Shown in pieces: positions 1-6,347 of a stretch of DNA of 13,590 nucleotides (position 1 is the stretch's first letter; the number at the start of each line of letters is the position of its first letter). This DNA comes from Spirochaetaceae bacterium (GTDB taxonomy: Bacteria > Spirochaetota > Spirochaetia > SZUA-6 > RPPD01): positions 1-13,590 of the forward strand of contig RPPD01000012.1 in assembly GCA_003818675.1 (NCBI GenBank), written 5' to 3'. Both the position numbers and the translations under genes were made by a program. The notes under the pieces were generated by a model. It saw only the letters and a program-made list of their open reading frames with translations, was not told the origin of the DNA and made no database searches.

Positions 1-1
1 G

Positions 2-601
2 ACCTTCAACAGAATATCAATTGACGGCGACCAGAGCACAAGCGACATGGTCCTGATTGCAAGCTCCAATAAAAAGCCACTGACAAATCAAGCTGCTTTC
101 AAAAAAGCCCTGCTTGGCGTATGTCAAAAACTTGCCGAGTCTATTGTTCGCAATGGAGAGGGTGTACAGCACGTAATCCGCGTCATGGTTAAAAATGCGC
201 AATCGGAAAAAATCGCAATCCAGGCTGGAAAGGCAATAGTCAATTCCCCCCTGGTAAAAACCGCCATATTCGGGAATGACGCAAACGTGGGACGGATTAT
301 TGGCGCGCTTGGGGATTATTTCGGAAATGCAGGCAAGACGGTTTCACGTGAAAAACTCTCGCTGATGTTGGGCGAAACCGTGATTTTTTCCAACAATGGA
401 TTCACCCTGGACGTTGAAAAGGAAAAAAAGCTGGGCGAATACCTTAAATCCTGTTCATACACACTTGAGGGCAAGTATCCTCCGCATGACCGTACTGTGG
501 ACATTACTGTAAATTTCAACAGCGGTTCTCATGAAGCTACAGTTTACGGAGCGGATTTGAGTTATGATTATGTTAAGGAAAATGGCGCCTACAGGTCATA
601 A
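2..601 (+). CDS. argJ: ArgJ, bifunctional glutamate N-acetyltransferase / amino-acid N-acetyltransferase, C-terminal part (5' end outside window)
   Basis: ArgJ transfers the acetyl group from N-acetylornithine to glutamate (in bifunctional forms also acetyl-CoA to glutamate) in cytoplasmic arginine biosynthesis. The reading frame is open from base 2, so the ATG at 47 is an internal Met, not the start. The 199 visible residues match the beta chain: it opens with TFNRISIDGDQSTSD, the family's FNR-DGD-ST-D block, followed later by IFGNDANVGRIIGA (family FGxDPNWGR) and ending in YDYVKENGAYRS (family YV-IN--YR). The autoproteolytic Ala-Thr site that splits ArgJ into alpha and beta chains lies upstream of the window. 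The length left fits a normal C-terminus ending at the TAA. It faces infA convergently, with a hairpin between. Family assignment is secure; mono- versus bifunctionality cannot be read here. Confidence 0.95.
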   Translation, partial: TFNRISIDGDQSTSDMVLIASSNKKPLTNQAAFKKALLGVCQKLAESIVRNGEGVQHVIRVMVKNAQSEKIAIQAGKAIVNSPLVKTAIFGNDANVGRIIGALGDYFGNAGKTVSREKLSLMLGETVIFSNNGFTLDVEKEKKLGEYLKSCSYTLEGKYPPHDRTVDITVNFNSGSHEATVYGADLSYDYVKENGAYRS

Positions 602-609
602 CAGATCTG

Positions 610-646
610 TCAAAGAATGGGATGTCTCAAATATCCCATTCTTTGA
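610..646. terminator. Bidirectional hairpin between convergent argJ and infA
   Basis: Bases 611-623 (CAAAGAATGGGAT) and 633-645 are perfect inverted repeats around a 9-nt loop, and the 610/646 pair extends the stem to 14 bp. The stem begins 8 nt after the argJ stop and ends at the base next to the infA stop codon (minus strand, 647-649). There is no T-run on either side, so it is not a canonical intrinsic terminator. It may end transcription from both directions or protect 3' ends. Confidence 0.7.
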
Positions 647-865
647 TCAATGTTCGCGGAAAATAATGCGGCCGCGGGTGAGGTCATAAGGGGAAAGCGC
701 AACCTTCACTTTGTCACCTGGAACAATACGGATATAATGTTTTCTCATTTTTCCTGAAAGATGGGCCAGTATCACATGCCCGCTGGTGATCTCCACCCTG
801 AACATGGTATTTGGCAGGGATTCCTTGACGATACCTTCGACTTCAATTGCTTCTTCTTTTGCCAC
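647..865 (-). CDS. infA: Translation initiation factor IF-1
   Basis: IF-1 is a single OB-fold protein that binds the 30S A-site during initiation together with IF-2 and IF-3. The 72-residue product has the standard family length and sequence: [11 protein letters not shown] at the start, then [29 protein letters not shown] and [19 protein letters not shown]. The start codon is GTG (865-863), with a GAGG Shine-Dalgarno at 874-871 and a 5-nt spacer. It is a stand-alone gene rather than part of the ribosomal-protein operon where infA sits in many bacteria. It diverges from the DksA-like gene and converges on argJ. A promoter lies just upstream. Confidence 0.98.
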   Translation of the reverse strand: MAKEEAIEVEGIVKESLPNTMFRVEITSGHVILAHLSGKMRKHYIRIVPGDKVKVALSPYDLTRGRIIFREH

Positions 866-882
866 AACAACCTCGATTCAGT

Positions 883-912
883 ATTATTATGACAACAGTA
901 CTGCTTTGTCAA
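883..912 (-). promoter_or_regulatory. Promoter of infA
   Basis: On the minus strand there is a perfect -35 TTGACA (912-907), an 18-bp spacer and a -10 AATAAT (888-883, 5 of 6 to consensus). The predicted transcript starts near 876, giving an 11-nt leader that begins just before the GAGG ribosome-binding site. Confidence 0.6.
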
Positions 913-990
913 CCATAGGTGCATTACACCAGGATTTGGAGGCCTTTTTCTGTTATTGCTGAATAAGATTTACATCCGCCTTTATACTAG

Positions 991-1019
991 TTGACAATTT
1001 TTCTGATTTAGGCCATATT
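991..1019 (+). promoter_or_regulatory. Promoter of the DksA-like gene
   Basis: A perfect -35 TTGACA (991-996) is followed by a 17-bp spacer and a weaker -10 CATATT (1014-1019). The predicted start near 1026 lies downstream of the in-frame TTG at 1023, so that TTG cannot be the translation start. The leader is about 33 nt. Confidence 0.55.
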
Positions 1020-1058
1020 CGTTTGCACAAAAAATCAAATAAACCCCAGGAGGTTGGG

Positions 1059-1415
1059 ATGGATAAACGATATCTACAGAAGATGAAGGATACTCTTGTG
1101 GACATGAAAAAGAAGATTCTTCAAAACCTCGCTTCTGAAAATGAAGAATTCAATGAGCTCATCGAGGATACTGATCCTAAGGATCTTGCGGATATCGCCG
1201 CGGATGACATCGACAGGAAAATATTGGAGGCGCTTGGCAATGTGGAACTGAAAACTCTCCGGCTAATTGATAGCGCGCTCTCCAGAATCCAGAATGGCCA
1301 TTATGGCCAGTGCATAAAGTGCAGTGACAAAATTCCGAAGGAACGCCTGGACGCAATTCCATATGCCACACTCTGTATAAAATGTAAATCTTCGGAAGAG
1401 CTTAGAAACAGATAA
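1059..1415 (+). CDS. DksA/TraR-family zinc-finger transcription factor
   Basis: DksA-type proteins enter the RNA polymerase secondary channel and, often with ppGpp, adjust promoter activity including rRNA promoters. The 118-residue product has an N-terminal coiled-coil region (about 1-75). The acidic loop motif DPKDLA at 39-44 fits the DxxDxA signature that distinguishes functional DksA. A four-cysteine zinc finger follows (C85, C88, C106, C109; C-x2-C-x17-C-x2-C), ending in a short helix. The ATG at 1059 is chosen because AGGAGG (1048-1053) sits 5 nt before it and the alternative TTG at 1023 is upstream of the predicted transcript start. It is shorter than E. coli DksA (151 aa), mainly at the N-terminus. 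It diverges from infA and is followed by a strong terminator. Confidence 0.92.
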   Translation: MDKRYLQKMKDTLVDMKKKILQNLASENEEFNELIEDTDPKDLADIAADDIDRKILEALGNVELKTLRLIDSALSRIQNGHYGQCIKCSDKIPKERLDAIPYATLCIKCKSSEELRNR

Positions 1416-1433
1416 AATGACAGAGTAAATAAA

Positions 1434-1463
1434 TAAAAAACCTGCTTTGGGCAGGTTTTTTTA
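1434..1463 (+). terminator. Rho-independent terminator after the DksA-like gene
   Basis: The stem is built from an A-run plus CCTGC (1435-1445) pairing with GCAGG plus a T-run (1451-1462), with a 5-nt loop. A 7-T tract follows the GC part of the stem. It starts about 20 nt after the stop codon and is a textbook intrinsic terminator. Confidence 0.93.
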
Positions 1464-1517
1464 TTGTTACGGCTAAAAATGGCCAAATCTCCTGTAGATT
1501 ACGTTTAATTTCCCCGG

Positions 1518-1546
1518 TTATCGCATTCACATATTGTTCCGATAAT
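1518..1546 (+). promoter_or_regulatory. Possible promoter of the 126-aa gene
   Basis: A -10 GATAAT (1541-1546, 5 of 6) has a weak -35 TTATCG (1518-1523) at 17-bp spacing. The predicted start near 1553 gives a leader of about 15 nt, beginning right at the AAGGAG ribosome-binding site. The preceding terminator means this gene needs its own promoter. Confidence 0.4.
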
Positions 1547-1567
1547 ATAAATATAAGGAGCAGTAAG

Positions 1568-1948
1568 GTGATACAGGGAATTGCCAATATTTCACACCTT
1601 TACCAGCATTTCATTTCTCCAAATATGGCCCAGCGCAGGGTTACTGTTCCAGTAACTCCTATAATGTCTGGAACCGCGGTCTTCAAGCATGTCCTTGGCG
1701 TCCCGGCCAGGGGCGATACCCAGGGAATTCCAGTCTTTAAACTGAGAGTTCTTGATTCAATGATAGAAAGACTTGTCAGTGCAGGAAGCAAGAGAATCAA
1801 CCCTATGTCATTTGAGACTGTCCGGGAAATTGGAGTAGACAGGCTGATTGGAAGCCTTGAGCAAAAAGTACATGTAATGGAAAGTCAGCCCTTCTACAAA
1901 CCAACCCCTGTGCCGGGAACTGGAACACTTATCAATATTCTAGTATAA
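1568..1948 (+). CDS. Protein of unknown function, 126 aa
   Basis: I do not recognise the family. The start is GTG at 1568, supported by AAGGAG (1555-1560) with a 7-nt spacer. The product has no signal peptide, no membrane segment and no cysteine cluster. It is moderately basic, with a Pro/Gly-rich stretch near 28-55, a helical, charged middle (about 57-105, with LRVLDSMIERLVSAGSKR and VDRLIGSLEQKV) and a Pro/Thr-rich tail ending in GTGTLINILV. It is isolated by the terminator upstream and converges on the metallo-hydrolase gene with only 16 nt between stop codons. Codon use resembles its neighbours and the ribosome-binding site is good, so the gene is probably real. Confidence 0.72.
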   Translation: MIQGIANISHLYQHFISPNMAQRRVTVPVTPIMSGTAVFKHVLGVPARGDTQGIPVFKLRVLDSMIERLVSAGSKRINPMSFETVREIGVDRLIGSLEQKVHVMESQPFYKPTPVPGTGTLINILV

Positions 1949-1964
1949 TTTTTTATTCAGCCCC

Positions 1965-2642
1965 TCAAGCAATACCATGAATAAACCGGTTTCCCTTTAG
2001 CTCCCTTTCAAGCGTTGTAAGCGGACCATGACCTGGATAAATCTGGGTTTCAGGCGGGAGACAGAGTATTCTTTCACGAAGACTTTTCTGTATTGCCCGC
2101 TCATTACCACCAGGCAAATCAGTTCTGCCGATACTTTCGAAGAATAGTGTATCCCCGGAAAAAAGAATATTCTCATTTTTGGAATAAAGGCAGATGCTTC
2201 CCTGGGTATGACCAGGGGTTTCTATGACCTTTAAACCGCTCTTGAAAACATCATCACCTTCCTTGAGGAGTATATCCGGTTCAGGAATTGGAATAAAAAG
2301 TGCTTCAAACTCCTTTTCAGCATCGTCCCCAAGAATGGAAAAATGTTTCCGATTGTTCCGTTCTGCGGCCCTTCCGAGGTAAGTCCTGTCTGCTGAATGG
2401 ATAGCCAGTTTCATTCTTCTGGATTTCCCAAGGAAATGGTCCTTGATTGCACTGGCCGCAACAGTATGGTCAAAATGTCCATGTGTAAAGACAATCCCGA
2501 TTGGGATCATGTTGAGGACTTCCATCGATGCGATTATTTTATCTGCGTCCCCGCCAGGATCAATAATAAGACAATCTTTTTTATTGAATGAGAAAAAGTA
2601 GCAGTTCGTATGAAGCGCCCCGACAATAATTCTCTCAATCAT
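1965..2642 (-). CDS. Metallo-beta-lactamase-fold hydrolase (glyoxalase II-like)
   Basis: This is a cytoplasmic two-metal hydrolase of the short bacterial GloB-like group, often annotated as MBL fold metallo-hydrolase or hydroxyacylglutathione hydrolase; the true substrate is unknown. In the 225-aa product the metal ligands are complete: THGHFDH (H54, H56, D58, H59), TPGHTQGS (H145), SGDT (D164) and YPGHG (H205). The family's RTDLPGG element follows D164. The N-terminus MIERIIVGALHTNCYFF matches the usual start of the group, so I prefer ATG at 2642 over the in-frame GTG at 2654. Neither has a Shine-Dalgarno. At 225 aa it lacks the C-terminal domain of classical glyoxalase II and should not be assumed to be glutathione-specific. 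Confidence 0.88.
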   Translation of the reverse strand: MIERIIVGALHTNCYFFSFNKKDCLIIDPGGDADKIIASMEVLNMIPIGIVFTHGHFDHTVAASAIKDHFLGKSRRMKLAIHSADRTYLGRAAERNNRKHFSILGDDAEKEFEALFIPIPEPDILLKEGDDVFKSGLKVIETPGHTQGSICLYSKNENILFSGDTLFFESIGRTDLPGGNERAIQKSLRERILCLPPETQIYPGHGPLTTLERELKGNRFIHGIA

Positions 2643-2650
2643 GATACAGT

Positions 2651-2679
2651 ACACTACGGTATTTCGCCACTTTGTTCAA
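2651..2679 (-). promoter_or_regulatory. Weak promoter candidate for the metallo-hydrolase
   Basis: On the minus strand, TTGAAC (2679-2674), a 17-bp spacer and TAGTGT (2656-2651, only 3 of 6) would start transcription near 2644, two bases before the ATG. This would explain the missing Shine-Dalgarno, but the -10 is poor. Confidence 0.28.
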
Positions 2680-2726
2680 TACCTTCACTTTTTTTCTAAA
2701 ATACCATACACTTTACCTGGTTAGAA

Positions 2727-2735
2727 TGCTATAAA
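2727..2735 (+). promoter_or_regulatory. Extended -10 promoter of the 402-aa membrane protein
   Basis: TGC immediately followed by TATAAA (2730-2735) is an extended -10 (TGn plus 5 of 6). No good -35 is present, as is common for this class. The predicted start near 2742 coincides with the GGAGG ribosome-binding site at 2742-2746. Confidence 0.42.
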
Positions 2736-2755
2736 AAGACTGGAGGATTGACAGG

Positions 2756-3964
2756 TTGATAGCAATTATTATCATTTTACTGTTTTTTGTGGCATTCCTT
2801 TTCTTTGGCCTTATCCCCGGTCTTGGCGCTTTTCTTATAAAGGGTCAGTGGTTCAAGTTCAGGCAGAAACTCATATCGGCTTCAAAAAAAGAGATGGCGG
2901 ATTTTTCACTTGTTTCTAAATCCGATAAAATGTCTGTAGTTGGGGAATACCGTTTTTTTGGCACTCTTGAGTCCATTCAAAATGACAATCGTCTTTGGAT
3001 TACAGACGGCAGTATGACCGTTGGAATTGATGTGCAAGGCATTTCTGTTTACCTTCTCCGTTCCCTGCCCGTGGATTTAAACTCCTCAAGCATTGAACAA
3101 GCGGAGAATATGCTTCCTGATGATGAACCTGACTGTCTCCCCTGGAAAAAGATATATTCCCTGTCCTCCGGGATCCAGGTATTTGTCTTTGGCAAGCTTT
3201 TTAATGACGGGGGCAAACTGGTTTTCCGTGAAGATAACAAGGAAGACCTCCTTGTGGTCATATATGATGGAAAAAAGGAGACCTTGCTCAAAAGAAGCAT
3301 CTGGAGCGGCAGGCAAAAGAATGAATACTTTAACCAATTTACACCCATCTCGCTTGTTTTCGGTACACTCATCCTGCTTGTAATATCATATTTTTTACTG
3401 CAGAATACTGCACTCCGCCTTTATGCCGCAGTCTCAGTCACACTCGCAACTTTTCCCGTGGTATTTCTGATCCCGCCAGGAGTTTTTTTGTATTTTCTAT
3501 ATATCCATTTCTGGAAGCGTTCCAGGTCACTCCGCTCTGAGCGTGACCTCCTTAAATTACCCCTTCGTTACTTTGGACCAGATGAGGATTTCTCCAGACC
3601 GTATGCCAGCGTGCGCCTCCACAATAATGAGGAATATTGCATGATAAAATGGAAACCCGGCGACAAAATGACTCTGCTTCACATCAATCAGGACATGAAA
3701 ATCAGATCTCATTCTTTGGCAAGATTGCCAGCTGAGGAGGGAGTCAACTATGTGTTTGGTATCCGCGACAAAGACATTATAAAAAAGTCATCGGATCCAA
3801 TGGTAGAATTCCTCTGTATTGCGGGCAATCCTGTAGAACTGGCCAATATGTGCAGCCACAAATCAGGGCGGATGGGAATCACGGCTGCATTGTGCTTTTT
3901 CTCCGGGCTTCTGATAAACTTCTCACTGGTATATATTTTTTTAAGGTTATTTCTGATCCAGTAA
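2756..3964 (+). CDS. Membrane protein of unknown function, 402 aa
   Basis: The start is TTG at 2756 with GGAGG at 2742-2746 (9-nt spacer); no ATG is available nearby. Predicted membrane segments are residues about 2-28, 197-216, 222-252 (possibly two passes) and 375-400. Between the first two lies a soluble domain (about 60-190) rich in beta strands (GEYRFFGTLESIQ, LWITDGSMTVGIDVQ, GIQVFVFGKLF). A second soluble domain (about 255-370) precedes the last helix. An N-terminal anchor, a beta domain and then a helix pair resembles the layout of E3/GIDE-type membrane proteins, but I see no diagnostic motif, so this is only a suggestion. There is no lipobox and no catalytic signature. It converges on trmB with 12 nt between stop codons. 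Confidence 0.82.
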   Translation: MIAIIIILLFFVAFLFFGLIPGLGAFLIKGQWFKFRQKLISASKKEMADFSLVSKSDKMSVVGEYRFFGTLESIQNDNRLWITDGSMTVGIDVQGISVYLLRSLPVDLNSSSIEQAENMLPDDEPDCLPWKKIYSLSSGIQVFVFGKLFNDGGKLVFREDNKEDLLVVIYDGKKETLLKRSIWSGRQKNEYFNQFTPISLVFGTLILLVISYFLLQNTALRLYAAVSVTLATFPVVFLIPPGVFLYFLYIHFWKRSRSLRSERDLLKLPLRYFGPDEDFSRPYASVRLHNNEEYCMIKWKPGDKMTLLHINQDMKIRSHSLARLPAEEGVNYVFGIRDKDIIKKSSDPMVEFLCIAGNPVELANMCSHKSGRMGITAALCFFSGLLINFSLVYIFLRLFLIQ

Positions 3965-3976
3965 ACCAACCGGAGA

Positions 3977-4546
3977 TCATTTCTCTTTTTCCAGCACAAT
4001 CCAGTGAGTTTTTTTTCCTGCGGCTACAGTACGTTGCAAAAACAGGGATGTTCCCATATCTTCCGGAATCATCTCGCTGGATATATTAAACACTGGTGAA
4101 AGAATCCCCAAAAGTTTTACCTGTAAGTAATAATCGAATACATCACTTGCAAAATATACTTTCCCATGCGGTTTAAGCAAGCTGTCAAACAGTTCGAGGG
4201 TTTCCTTTTTCATGAAACGCCGTCTGCGATGCTTTGTCTTGGGCCACGGATCCGGAAAATATACATGCAAGGCGTCACATGAGCATGGTTGCAGAAGATC
4301 CAGCAAACTCTCAGCGCTTCCGTGAAAAACAATGACATTTTCCAGTTGCGCATTTTTAATTTTGCAATGGATTTTCAAAGCACGTTTCTTTTTGGCTTCA
4401 ATGCCAATAAATCCGCATTCCGGATTTCTGCGGGCGTAATTCACCAGAAAATGACCATTGCCGCTGCCGATTTCAATCTCAAACTTGCTATATTTAGCAA
4501 TAAAGCCACGGATGGCTTCGCAATCATCTTTTTCGACGAGGTCCAA
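3977..4546 (-). CDS. trmB: tRNA (guanine-N7-)-methyltransferase TrmB
   Basis: TrmB makes m7G46 in the variable loop of tRNAs using S-adenosylmethionine. The 189-aa product has the SAM-binding motif I EIEIGSGNG (23-31), an acidic residue after strand 2 (GIEAKKKRA, E50) and the diagnostic FPDPWPKTKHRRRRF (97-111). The C-terminal segment TSLFLQRTVAAGKKTHWIVLE corresponds to the family's terminal strand. It is a little shorter than most TrmB proteins (roughly 210-240 aa), missing residues before motif I. The start is TTG at 4546, inside the end of the upstream helicase-like gene; the two overlap by 23 nt, with GGAG a few bases upstream (about 4559), so translation is probably coupled. No ATG lies upstream in frame. 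Confidence 0.95.
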   Translation of the reverse strand: MDLVEKDDCEAIRGFIAKYSKFEIEIGSGNGHFLVNYARRNPECGFIGIEAKKKRALKIHCKIKNAQLENVIVFHGSAESLLDLLQPCSCDALHVYFPDPWPKTKHRRRRFMKKETLELFDSLLKPHGKVYFASDVFDYYLQVKLLGILSPVFNISSEMIPEDMGTSLFLQRTVAAGKKTHWIVLEKEK

Positions 4547-6125
4547 AACTCTTTCTCTCCGGTTTTTTCCTGGAAAAATTCACAACAAGTGGTCTGCCCT
4601 TGAAATCCTTGTCATGGAGCACCTCAATTGCACGTTCTGCTGTATTGGAATCTATCTCCACAAAAGAGTAATTGTCAAACACCCTGACATCCTTAATCAT
4701 GGAATGTTCTATTCTCAAGTTGTCACAGAAAAAGGCTTTGAGTTCGGAACCTGATACATCCCTGCTCCTCCCGGCATTGACAAAAAGCGTCGTAAAACCG
4801 GGTTTCCGCGCTCCTGCCTGCGCAACAGGAGCCTTTCCCATGGCCTGTTGAAAGAGATATGAGGCAAACAATGTCCGCTGGCCGAATGGCACTGCCTTCT
4901 TTACTGCCGTCACGATTTTTTTAAATTCTTCCTGGTCAAGATGCTCGTGCATTCCCTGGATTAATCTCTTGGCCGCGGCTTTAAACATCTCAATATCCCT
5001 GGGTTGTTCTCTGTTCTGCATTGCTATTTTTCCTCTCTGTGCAATTTCGGCAAGTAATACCGCTTCATTTTCAGTAATGAGGGTGATCACTTCCTTAAGC
5101 TCGTATCCCGTGATCTCTGGATTGCGGACAATTTCATAAAGGTGCTCATTTTCAGAAACACTATAAATAAAAACATGGCTGAAGTTTTCTCCACGGATGT
5201 CCGCAAAACCTCCCACCTCGCAGACAATATAATCAACTGACTGTGTTCGTAATAAGCTGAAATACCTGGACTTTTTATCATTTGGCGTCTTTGCATCAAT
5301 GGCATAACCCTGAAGCTTGAAACCCTTCAGGTCCTTTACCACATTAATAGACTCCTCAATTCCACGCACCAGAATAATTGGTGCTTCAGCACCAAGACAA
5401 TAAAGCAACCCTGAGAGCATTTCAGTTTTATCAGTCCCTTTGCATACGGAAAAAACCGTTTCATTCTGTGTTGCTGCGAAATCCTTTTTTTGTATAAATA
5501 GCGGCCGTTTTAAAAGCTGGGAGATACGGTCCCCGTTTTGCTGGTCCGGATAACTGAAACGGACGGTCTGAAATTGCCTGCTAATTTTTGAAAAAATAAA
5601 AAAAATGTCGTTCTCAAATTCTTCTGTTCTATTTTCCTCTTCATCAATAAAGATATAGTCAATCATTGACAGGTCAACCGGGCCCCGGCGGATATGGTCA
5701 ATGAACCTGTTCGGGGTTGAAACCACGATTGCCGGTGCATTCTCCAACTGGTGGGCTTCCTTCTTGATGAGGTCGGTGAATCCGATTACAACAGCATCTT
5801 CTGGATTTTTCTTTTCCTTGAGAAGCTTTTTTAAATATTTTACGCTTTTCTGAGCCTGCTCGGGTTTTGTGGTGAGAATGAGCGCCTGAATTCCCAAATG
5901 TTCGGGTTTGAGCTTCATTACCAGCGGAATGACCATTGAGAGTGTTTTACCGCGCTGGTTTCCCGATTCAACAGATATATCGCGGCCTTCCAGAACCGCG
6001 GGTATCACAGTCTCTTGCAGAAGTGTCGGCTTGGAAAAGCCGGCTTCATTCAGGTACTGTGTAATCTCAGGGCCAAGGCGCCCGTGTTTTTTTCCAATCT
6101 GCATAATGGTTGAAACATCTTTCAA
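4524..6125 (-). CDS. DEAD-box-like protein with eroded helicase motifs and a DbpA-type RNA-binding domain
   Basis: The 533-aa product has DEAD-box helicase architecture. The Q motif GFSKPTLLQ (29-37, Q37 kept) is followed by a Walker A of unusual form, SGNQRGKT (54-61, usual AxTGxGKT). Then come a motif Ia relic (TTKPEQAQ, 85-92), motif Ib TPNRFIDHI (137-145) and motif II DEEE (161-164) in place of DEAD. The SAT motif and the HRxGRxGR arginine motif are not recognisable; GGFADIRGE near 310-320 is a relic of motif V. Residues about 450-525 resemble the DbpA RNA-binding domain (LFVNAGRSRDVSGSELKAFF, SFVEID, KGRPLVVNF), followed by a basic tail. The start is uncertain: TTG at 6125, or ATG at 6104 (Met8), neither with a Shine-Dalgarno. 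It may bind RNA or ribosomes with reduced or no unwinding activity. It overlaps trmB. Confidence 0.88.
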   Translation of the reverse strand: MKDVSTIMQIGKKHGRLGPEITQYLNEAGFSKPTLLQETVIPAVLEGRDISVESGNQRGKTLSMVIPLVMKLKPEHLGIQALILTTKPEQAQKSVKYLKKLLKEKKNPEDAVVIGFTDLIKKEAHQLENAPAIVVSTPNRFIDHIRRGPVDLSMIDYIFIDEEENRTEEFENDIFFIFSKISRQFQTVRFSYPDQQNGDRISQLLKRPLFIQKKDFAATQNETVFSVCKGTDKTEMLSGLLYCLGAEAPIILVRGIEESINVVKDLKGFKLQGYAIDAKTPNDKKSRYFSLLRTQSVDYIVCEVGGFADIRGENFSHVFIYSVSENEHLYEIVRNPEITGYELKEVITLITENEAVLLAEIAQRGKIAMQNREQPRDIEMFKAAAKRLIQGMHEHLDQEEFKKIVTAVKKAVPFGQRTLFASYLFQQAMGKAPVAQAGARKPGFTTLFVNAGRSRDVSGSELKAFFCDNLRIEHSMIKDVRVFDNYSFVEIDSNTAERAIEVLHDKDFKGRPLVVNFSRKKPERKSFGPRRKR

Positions 6126-6280
6126 ATTCGCTTGGATTTGTGCGACAAAGGGAGGGAAGAACGCTTCCAGGAGCTCCCGATGCTCTTGCCGCTGCTCACT
6201 GTATGATTAAATGCACAATCTATATTTGCACTCATCCAGTGGGCATCGACCACAATACTGTTAAAACACTGTCAATAAAA

Positions 6281-6286
6281 TATAAT
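6281..6286 (+). promoter_or_regulatory. -10 box of the OmpA-family gene
   Basis: There is a perfect TATAAT. The -35 region is poor (TGTTAA at 6259-6264 with 16-bp spacing), suggesting a regulated or activator-dependent promoter. The predicted start near 6293 is downstream of the in-frame ATG at 6285, which rules that codon out and leaves a leader of about 55 nt. The 155 bases between this box and the helicase-like gene show no clear minus-strand promoter. Confidence 0.45.
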
Positions 6287-6347
6287 GGATGGAAACCTTT
6301 TGTCAAGAACAACCCCCATGGATGCCGATACATACAAGGGGGATCTT

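Noticed and set aside
918..930. GGTG-CATTA-CACC inverted repeat between the divergent infA and DksA-like promoters
   Set aside because: Only 4-bp arms; expected by chance and not supported by a second copy.
1023..1058. N-terminal extension of the DksA-like gene from TTG 1023
   Set aside because: The ATG at 1059 has a perfect AGGAGG, and the predicted transcript start (about 1026) lies downstream of the TTG.
6285..6347. Start of the OmpA-family gene at ATG 6285
   Set aside because: This ATG overlaps the TATAAT box and would place 21 non-signal residues before a good signal peptide; ATG 6348 has its own ribosome-binding site.
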